This document shows, one piece after another, positions 6,697-9,931 of a stretch of DNA of 9,931 bases; within the stretch, counting starts at the first letter, position 1, and the number at the start of each line of letters is the position of its first letter. A program made the translations under genes and the position numbers. The notes under the pieces were generated by a model, which saw nothing but the letters and a program-made list of their open reading frames with translations, had not been told where the DNA came from and did not search any database. This DNA is from Thermoplasmatota archaeon (GTDB lineage: Archaea > Thermoplasmatota > Penumbrarchaeia > Penumbrarchaeales > Penumbrarchaeaceae), in NCBI GenBank assembly GCA_030591285.1, contig JAUVBH010000038.1:1-9931 (forward strand), read 5' to 3'.

Positions 6697-7704
6697 GTGT
6701 TTTTGGAACAACCAAGAAAAATTCTCATCGGCAAGGACCTCGATCAAAGTTATATCGATAAGATCCTTGATAAATACCCATGGGTCGAGGTTGATACATG
6801 TACCTCGGAAGAGGAACAGGAGAGGAAACTTAGTGATGTGGACATCCTTTTCACCAGGGTGATCCCAAAGACCACGTTAAAAGCACCCAAACTGAGATGG
6901 GTACAGTTCATGTGGGAAGGCATCGACGAGATAACGGAGGATTTTAGGGATTCAAAAATAATCCTAACCAATGCCGGTGGCGCTCATACGATCCCCATTG
7001 CCGAACATACCTTCACCTTCATTCTAGACCACGAGAAGAGATCGTTCCTTTATCATGCCTATCAAAAAAAGAGAGAATGGCTTGGATGGAAAAATCAGCC
7101 AAAACTTGGCACCCTTCATGGGAAAACGATCGGCATCATCGGGTATGGAAGAATTGGAAGGGCCATTGCAGGGATTGCAAAAGGTTTCGGTATGAAGGTA
7201 TTGGCCATGAAAAGAACTCCTGCTGATAGGTCAAGATCAGATCTGAAATATGCAACATGCTGTGACAAGGAAGGTAAGATACCATCGGAGATCCATGGGC
7301 CTGAAGGGCTCCATCATATTCTCTCCAATTCAGATCATATTGTCTTATCACTCCCCTTGACAGAAGATACCAATAATTTCATTGGACCTGAAGAGTTCAA
7401 AAGTATGAAGAAAGGAACCTTCCTCGTGAACATTGGGAGAGGAGCACTGATCGATGAAAAAGCATTGATGGCTGCCCTGGATGGGGGATCGATCTCCGGA
7501 GCAGGATTGGATGTGTTCAAAGAGGAACCATTGCCACCTGAGAATCCTTTGTGGGCATATGAGAATGTTATGATCACTCCTCATTCTTCTGTTGGAGGGG
7601 ATCCTGCCGATGATCAGGTTGTGGATATTTTTATCGAGAATCTACAAAGGTACATTGATGGAATTGAGATGATAAACGTAATCGATAAGAAGAGAGGATA
7701 TTGA
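6697..7704 (+). CDS. D-2-hydroxyacid dehydrogenase, NAD(P)-dependent
   Basis: This encodes a member of the D-isomer-specific 2-hydroxyacid dehydrogenase superfamily, which interconverts 2-oxoacids and D-2-hydroxyacids (glyoxylate/hydroxypyruvate reductase and phosphoglycerate dehydrogenase relatives). The 335-residue product has the usual length. The nucleotide-binding motif is GIIGYGRIG (about 146-154). Catalytic residues are the expected Arg248 in NIGRGALID, Glu277 in DVFKEEP and His296 in TPHSSVGG. The substrate cannot be fixed from sequence; no serine-pathway gene is nearby and there is no C-terminal ACT domain, so it is not a full-length long-type SerA. The annotated GTG start lies only 2 bases after GGGGG (6690-6694), while the in-frame TTG at 6703 has the better 8-base spacing and may be the true start, two codons shorter. 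Confidence 0.92.
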   Translation: MFLEQPRKILIGKDLDQSYIDKILDKYPWVEVDTCTSEEEQERKLSDVDILFTRVIPKTTLKAPKLRWVQFMWEGIDEITEDFRDSKIILTNAGGAHTIPIAEHTFTFILDHEKRSFLYHAYQKKREWLGWKNQPKLGTLHGKTIGIIGYGRIGRAIAGIAKGFGMKVLAMKRTPADRSRSDLKYATCCDKEGKIPSEIHGPEGLHHILSNSDHIVLSLPLTEDTNNFIGPEEFKSMKKGTFLVNIGRGALIDEKALMAALDGGSISGAGLDVFKEEPLPPENPLWAYENVMITPHSSVGGDPADDQVVDIFIENLQRYIDGIEMINVIDKKRGY

Positions 7705-7842
7705 AAAGTTGTGTCTCATTTAGTGGTGGGATCGTTAAATGTTATTTTCCAGATTACCAGGGGTCCGTATTGGATTGTGAGGATAGTATTTGGATGCGAT
7801 CAAGGAGATGTAATGCCCACCATAAGTGGTTTCACATGTAGA

Positions 7843-7850
7843 TTTATACA
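7843..7850 (+). promoter_or_regulatory. TATA-like promoter element of the RAM-domain gene
   Basis: TTTATACA lies 47-54 bases before the start codon. Transcription would begin near 7870 and the leader would carry the AAAGGTGAT ribosome-binding site at 7885-7893. Confidence 0.5.
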
Positions 7851-7896
7851 ATATTGTTAAAACTAATGACATACAATATACAGAAAAGGTGATATT

Positions 7897-8130
7897 TTGG
7901 TGGTAGGGTTCATTCTCATAAGTACGAAAGCTGAAGTGGAGGAGGAGGTGATCTCTGTATTGAACACCTCGCCAAATATTCAGGAGGCCCACTTTCTTTT
8001 CGGAGAATGGGATATTATCGCCAAGGTTGTTGCAAGGGATTTCAATGAAGTCTCCAGGGTTGTCCTGGATGAGATCAGGAGCCTGGATGGAGTTATCCAG
8101 ACCGAGACCTTGGCCGGTATATCTTTCTGA
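7897..8130 (+). CDS. Stand-alone Lrp/AsnC ligand-binding (RAM) domain protein
   Basis: The 77-residue product corresponds to the C-terminal effector-binding half of Lrp/AsnC regulators without the DNA-binding helix-turn-helix. The beta-alpha-beta-beta-alpha-beta pattern is visible: VGFILISTK, the helix EVEEEVISVLNTS, the strand pair around EAHFLFGEWDIIAKVVAR, the helix DFNEVSRVVLDEIRSL, and the last strand VIQTETLAGISF. The segment GEWDIIAKV matches the family's conserved G-x-(F/Y/W)-D core. Such proteins bind small effectors, often amino acids, and can assemble with full-length Lrp proteins; the ligand here is unknown. The start is TTG at 7897 or GTG at 7900, both close behind a strong AAGGTGAT site. 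Confidence 0.88.
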   Translation: MVVGFILISTKAEVEEEVISVLNTSPNIQEAHFLFGEWDIIAKVVARDFNEVSRVVLDEIRSLDGVIQTETLAGISF

Positions 8131-8147
8131 GCATACACCATATTATG

Positions 8148-8172
8148 GAAGAATTCCTTCTGTTCTTTTTTT
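8148..8172 (+). terminator. T-run terminator after the RAM-domain gene
   Basis: A short inverted repeat (GAAG/CTTC around AATTC, 8148-8160) is followed by TGTTC and an uninterrupted run of seven T (8166-8172). T-runs are sufficient termination signals in archaea. It lies 18-42 bases after the stop. Confidence 0.5.
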
Positions 8173-8265
8173 CAATTCGTTATTGTATTCAATTTATTCT
8201 CAAGGAAGAAGAAAACCCACAAGGTCATGCCGATAAAATTGTCTGCGAATTATTAACATTCTGCG

Positions 8266-8283
8266 GGGACCCTGGGAGGTCCC
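8266..8283. repeat. Inverted repeat GGGACC/GGTCCC
   Basis: A perfect 6-bp GC-rich stem with loop CTGGGA lies immediately upstream of the TATA-like element of the next gene. No T-run follows on the plus strand. It may be an operator or a secondary terminator hairpin; its place just before the promoter slightly favours the first. Confidence 0.35.
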
Positions 8284-8290
8284 GGTAGAC

Positions 8291-8301
8291 CATATATGTA
8301 T
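8291..8301 (+). promoter_or_regulatory. TATA-like promoter element of the CxxC protein gene
   Basis: CATATATGTAT lies about 50 bases before the ATG at 8347. The expected start near 8320 leaves a leader carrying the AGGAGGT site. Confidence 0.45.
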
Positions 8302-8346
8302 ATCATCTTCAATTTTGTATCATTGGATCAAAGCAGGAGGTATGAC

Positions 8347-8553
8347 ATGAGATGCAGTAAATGCCATTCAAGGATGGAAGAAGAGACCAAGGAGAGTATC
8401 TTAAAAGGAACCACCATAGTAAATCACTGTAAAAGGTGTGACAATGAGGTTGTTGAGCATAAGGGAGGCTCATTCTTTTCCAATATCTTCCATTTCAAAC
8501 ATGATGCTATTGAAGTAGATCATAGGACGGCAAATCCAATAAATCTTCATTAA
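8347..8553 (+). CDS. Small protein with two CxxC motifs, probable zinc ribbon
   Basis: The 68-residue product has CSKC at residues 3-6 and CKRC at 28-31, the four-cysteine spacing of a zinc ribbon, with the first pair at the extreme N-terminus and a short hairpin region between. The remaining 37 residues are His-rich (HFKHD, DHR, terminal LH) and include a hydrophobic patch FFSNIFHF. I do not know a named family; nucleic-acid or protein binding is possible but not shown. A longer frame opens at 8296, but the ATG at 8347 follows a near-perfect AGGAGGT site at a good distance and is clearly preferred. Confidence 0.7.
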   Translation: MRCSKCHSRMEEETKESILKGTTIVNHCKRCDNEVVEHKGGSFFSNIFHFKHDAIEVDHRTANPINLH

Positions 8554-8578
8554 AGATCACTATCACTTTCCAAACATC

Positions 8579-8624
8579 GAGGAGTTAAGATTCCTCTCGT
8601 CTTTCTCAGCATTGGAGGCAATAG
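8579..8624 (+). repeat. Diverged direct repeat, copy A
   Basis: This 46-base unit aligns without gaps to 8670-8715 with 33 identical positions; the best block is CGTC-TTTCTCAGCA. It includes a T-arm-like hairpin (GAGGA paired with TCCTC), partly rebuilt in a shifted register compared with copy B. Confidence 0.55.
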
Positions 8625-8669
8625 TGTCTTTTCATATCGTCAATAACATCAGCGAAAAGACCAAAGACC

Positions 8670-8715
8670 CAAGGGTTCAAATCCCTCACGTCGTTCTCAG
8701 CAATGGGAGCACTGG
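8670..8715 (+). repeat. Diverged direct repeat, copy B, with a tRNA T-arm-like motif
   Basis: This is the second copy, 91 bases after copy A. It contains AGGG-TTCAAAT-CCCT, which has the 7-base loop and stem of a tRNA T-arm. The flanking bases do not form an acceptor stem, so it is not a tRNA gene. Confidence 0.55.
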
Positions 8716-8737
8716 GACCTGAGAATTTGAATCCCTT
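8671..8737. repeat. Long imperfect inverted repeat around the T-arm motif
   Basis: AAGGG-TTCAAAT (8671-8682) pairs with ATTTGAA-T-CCCTT (8725-8737) with one bulge, and pairing continues inward through CTCA/TGAG and GTC/GAC. An alternative inner stem is the perfect TTCTCAG (8694-8700) with CTGAGAA (8719-8725). The two folds compete. Confidence 0.6.
8704..8717 (+). repeat. Exact 14-base repeat TGGGAGCACTGGGA, copy 1
   Basis: It is identical to 8938-8951, 234 bases away in direct orientation. It lies in the loop of the large inverted repeat. Confidence 0.7.
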
Positions 8738-8760
8738 CGACGCTCAACCAAATTCGAAGG
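8734..8760. repeat. Inverted repeat CCTTCGA/TCGAAGG
   Basis: A perfect 7-bp stem encloses a 13-base loop and overlaps the end of the preceding inverted repeat. Confidence 0.6.
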
Positions 8761-8790
8761 TCTTTGAAAAATCTTGGATTTTTCAGACCT
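8758..8790. repeat. Strong hairpin, 14 bp with one 2-base bulge
   Basis: AGGTCT-TT-GAAAAATC pairs with GATTTTTC-AGACCT around a 3-base loop. Only the TT bulge breaks the stem. Confidence 0.75.
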
Positions 8791-8831
8791 GGATGTTAAA
8801 TTAGGATTCTATTTATGTCTTAAACATCCAG
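8789..8831. repeat. Inverted repeat CTGGATGTT/AACATCCAG
   Basis: A perfect 9-bp stem spans a 25-base loop and starts where the previous hairpin ends. Confidence 0.65.
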
Positions 8832-8836
8832 ATCCA

Positions 8837-8874
8837 GATAAAAATGATATCCTACTCTGCAATTCATTTTTATC
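8837..8874. repeat. Inverted repeat GATAAAAATGA/TCATTTTTATC
   Basis: A perfect 11-bp stem encloses a 16-base loop. It follows the preceding stem after a 5-base gap. Confidence 0.75.
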
Positions 8875-8892
8875 GTGTATAAACATTTTCGA

Positions 8893-8940
8893 CCACTCAT
8901 TTTCGAGACCTAAAAGTAAATGACGATAGAAAATAAGTGG
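8893..8940. repeat. Inverted repeat CCACTCATTTTC/GAAAATAAGTGG
   Basis: Twelve positions pair with a single mismatch. ATTTTCGA also occurs as a direct repeat here (8885-8892 and 8899-8906). Confidence 0.6.
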
Positions 8941-8951
8941 GAGCACTGGGA
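8938..8951 (+). repeat. Exact 14-base repeat TGGGAGCACTGGGA, copy 2
   Basis: It is identical to 8704-8717. It begins within the right arm of the preceding inverted repeat. Confidence 0.7.
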
Positions 8952-8991
8952 TTAAAGCTCAGGAAAACACTGGACCAATCTGTAAAGTCCA

Positions 8992-9018
8992 TTTTAATTT
9001 ATGAAAATGACATAAATT
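8992..9018 (+). promoter_or_regulatory. Promoter of the 75-residue ORF, with inverted repeat
   Basis: TTTTAATTTATG (8992-9003) is a TATA-like element about 55 bases before the ATG at 9055; a start near 9025 leaves a leader with GGAGGGAG at 9041-9048. The element overlaps a perfect 8-bp inverted repeat, AATTTATG (8996-9003) with CATAAATT (9011-9018), which could be an operator. Confidence 0.45.
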
Positions 9019-9054
9019 CTATCGCGTTTTCTATACTAGCGGAGGGAGCTTAAA

Positions 9055-9282
9055 ATGAGCTCCTCTTCCGGATCTATGAAAGGTCCGGATTTTCTCAAAG
9101 TTAAGAATCTTGACGGTGATATCGTCGAGATCAGATCCAAGCTATCTGACATGATCATTACTTCATGGTCAACCGATAAAATTGAAATGAAGTTCTTGGG
9201 AATGAGAAGACGTAGATCCTCCAGGAGAGCGTTCTACAACCGGGTTTGTACCCGGTTAGATCATCGGGGGGATGCATCCTGA
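9055..9282 (+). CDS. Hypothetical protein, 75 residues, possibly disrupted
   Basis: The start is well supported: GGAGGGAG lies 6 bases before the ATG. The first 48 residues read like a real beta-rich protein (FLKVKNLDGDIVEIRSKLSD, then ITSWSTDKIEMKF), with a loose resemblance in rhythm to DUF4097-type beta repeats, which I do not claim as homology. From residue 50 it turns into an Arg/Ser run (MRRRRSSRRAFY) and then enters a perfect 20-base palindrome (9238-9257). Removing exactly those 20 bases would fuse it with an open frame that continues to 9533. It may therefore be a truncated, frameshifted or hairpin-interrupted gene. Function is unknown. Confidence 0.45.
   Translation: MSSSSGSMKGPDFLKVKNLDGDIVEIRSKLSDMIITSWSTDKIEMKFLGMRRRRSSRRAFYNRVCTRLDHRGDAS
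9238..9257. repeat. Perfect hairpin AACCGGGT-TTGT-ACCCGGTT inside the ORF
   Basis: An 8-bp perfect stem with a 4-base loop starts exactly at a codon boundary of the 75-residue ORF, after codon 61. No T-run follows directly, so it is not a good terminator. Confidence 0.7.
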
Positions 9283-9422
9283 TTTTTACTTTTCATAGAA
9301 TCGGTGATGTGATCAATGATATCATCGACAAGATCCGGAGAGATAATGATGAACCACGTCTTCCGGGAATAACCCACTTTGGATTGTTTTATAAATACCT
9401 ACTGCAACTAATAAATACTAAG
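9283..9422. other. Spacer with a possible displaced coding segment and TATA-like boxes
   Basis: Between 9300 and 9370 the third frame reads protein-like (DVINDIIDKIRRDNDEPRLPG), which may be the displaced 3' part of the previous ORF. TATA-like TTTTATAAATAC (about 9387-9398) and AATAAATAC (about 9410-9418) follow. I see no independent gene with a proper start. Confidence 0.35.
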
Positions 9423-9449
9423 AACCCGACCTCAAAAAACGGGTTTTTT
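9423..9449 (+). terminator. Intrinsic-type terminator AACCCG/CGGGTT with six T
   Basis: A 6-bp stem with an A-rich loop ends in TTTTTT (9444-9449). It probably ends transcription from the 9055 ORF. Because a TATA-like box at about 9387-9398 would start transcripts right before it, it could also act as an attenuator for the gene at 9530. Confidence 0.7.
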
Positions 9450-9458
9450 AGTGGGGAC

Positions 9459-9486
9459 GTATACGTATACGGCCGTATACGTTTAC
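9459..9486. promoter_or_regulatory. Symmetric operator candidate of four GTATAC-type hexamers
   Basis: GTATAC (9459-9464), GTATAC (9465-9470), GGCC, GTATAC (9475-9480) and GTTTAC (9481-9486) form a dyad. The inner 20 bases (9463-9482) are a perfect palindrome, ACGTATACGGCCGTATACGT, and symmetry extends to 9459-9486 with one mismatch. It ends 43 bases before the start of a ribbon-helix-helix gene. Such proteins bind short palindromic or repeated sites and often repress their own genes, so autoregulation is the natural reading, by inference. Confidence 0.6.
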
Positions 9487-9529
9487 ATCCCTTCTTCTAT
9501 ACATTTCTTGAAGAGAGGGGGTATATTAA

Positions 9530-9931
9530 TTGACTGATTCTAAAGTAGTTCTAAGCTTCAGAATAGAATCTCATTACAAAGATTTGATAGAACAGCACCA
9601 ATTGGATAAACGAGAGATCTTCCTGAAAGGTCTTCAACAGACCCTAAAGGAAAATACTGCTTTGTCCGGACACCATCTCCAGGATCTTCTTACAAAACAG
9701 AAAAGCCTGGAGAAATACTACCAATCTCAGCTGGAGATAATCCAATCTGAAATAACCGATGTTCAAAAGGGCCAACTTTCCGTTGAACAGAAAGTCCAGG
9801 AGCTCCTCAACGATTATTTCCAGTTTGTTCAACACAAGTTCATCAATAACAAAGCGAAGGTAGATTGGGCTCTCAATCCCAATTTATACGTTTCGTTCAT
9901 GGTTGGCCTTGCGCCCCATGATATTGTACCC
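9530..9931 (+). CDS. Ribbon-helix-helix protein with coiled coil, 3' end outside window
   Basis: I translated an open frame of 134 codons without a stop to the right edge. It starts with TTG at 9530, 7-8 bases after a GAGGGGGT ribosome-binding site. Residues 4-40 have the ribbon-helix-helix pattern: one strand (KVVLSFRI), helix A (ESHYKDLIEQHQ), a turn, and helix B (REIFLKGLQQTLKE). Residues 44-105 form a long Gln/Glu/Leu-rich helix with heptad character, probably a coiled coil. After that KVDWALNPNLYVSFMVGL begins a more hydrophobic part of unknown type. The first part resembles regulators of plasmids, viruses and toxin-antitoxin or partition loci. The palindromic array just upstream is the obvious candidate binding site. 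The frame overlaps by four bases the end of the doubtful frame at 9258-9533. Confidence 0.65.
   Translation, partial: MTDSKVVLSFRIESHYKDLIEQHQLDKREIFLKGLQQTLKENTALSGHHLQDLLTKQKSLEKYYQSQLEIIQSEITDVQKGQLSVEQKVQELLNDYFQFVQHKFINNKAKVDWALNPNLYVSFMVGLAPHDIVP

Larger units (their letters stand above)
8554..9054. other. Gene-free, hairpin-dense tract of about 500 bases
   Basis: No coding frame is visible on either strand. Instead there is a near-continuous series of inverted repeats, listed individually, a diverged direct repeat (8579-8624 and 8670-8715) and an exact 14-base repeat (8704-8717 and 8938-8951). It begins right after the CxxC gene and ends at the promoter of the next small ORF. It could encode a structured RNA, be a decayed mobile element, or be a binding or replication region of an integrated element; the sequence alone does not decide. 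Confidence 0.6.

Noticed and set aside
8622..8694. Possible tRNA gene ending at the TTCAAAT motif
   Set aside because: The T-arm is good, but the following seven bases (ACGTCGT) have no matching 5' acceptor strand upstream and no anticodon or D-arm can be placed.
8554..9054. CRISPR array or replication origin
   Set aside because: The repeats are not regularly spaced identical units with unique spacers, and no Cdc6/Orc gene or recognisable origin box is present in the window.
9262..9275. Programmed -1 frameshift at the run of six G (9266-9271)
   Set aside because: A slip there would also reach the downstream frame, but the heptamer is not in the usual slippery register and no downstream stimulatory structure is evident. 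The hairpin explanation is at least as good.
9246..9533. Independent 95-residue gene starting with TTG at 9246
   Set aside because: Its start lies in a hairpin loop without a ribosome-binding site, and its second half runs through TATA-like boxes, a terminator and the GTATAC dyad. At most its first part is a displaced piece of the upstream ORF.

Overview
The window looks like chromosomal DNA of an archaeon. Ribosomal protein L18e, a family of archaea and eukaryotes, lies in a compact L18e-L13-S9 operon. Several genes are preceded by A/T-rich TATA-like elements at the spacing expected for archaeal TBP/TFB promoters, and many have Shine-Dalgarno sequences of the AGGAGGT type. Soluble multi-PAS histidine kinases of the HDIxN type and N-terminally anchored PKD surface proteins suggest a euryarchaeal or Thermoplasmatota-like lineage, but nothing here fixes the taxon.

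Left part (1-3301): the 5' part of a membrane-anchored extracellular protein gene runs off the left edge on the minus strand. Next comes the minus-strand operon rpl18e-rpl13-rps9, read from 1913 to 711 and closed by a strong hairpin-plus-T terminator. Divergent from it is a plus-strand methyltransferase gene with a C-terminal THUMP-like domain. The two transcription units appear to share one A/T-rich promoter element, and the ribosomal mRNA would start with two small hairpins.

Middle (3302-6640): on the minus strand there is a small helical protein of 54 residues, then a soluble three-PAS histidine kinase with no visible response regulator, then a membrane-anchored PKD protein.

Right of centre (6640-8553), all on the plus strand: a D-2-hydroxyacid dehydrogenase divergent from the small protein, a stand-alone Lrp/AsnC ligand-binding (RAM) domain protein, and a 68-residue protein with two CxxC motifs.

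Right end (8554-9931): the character changes. About 500 bases carry no gene but hold a tightly packed series of inverted repeats, a diverged direct repeat with a tRNA T-arm-like motif, and an exact 14-base repeat. Then comes a short unrecognised ORF interrupted by a perfect 20-base palindrome, an intrinsic-type terminator, and a symmetric array of four GTATAC-like hexamers. This array sits just upstream of a ribbon-helix-helix/coiled-coil gene that leaves the window. I read this end as the edge of an accessory or integrated element. The GTATAC array with the downstream ribbon-helix-helix gene and the hairpin-rich tract are the two most interesting signals.
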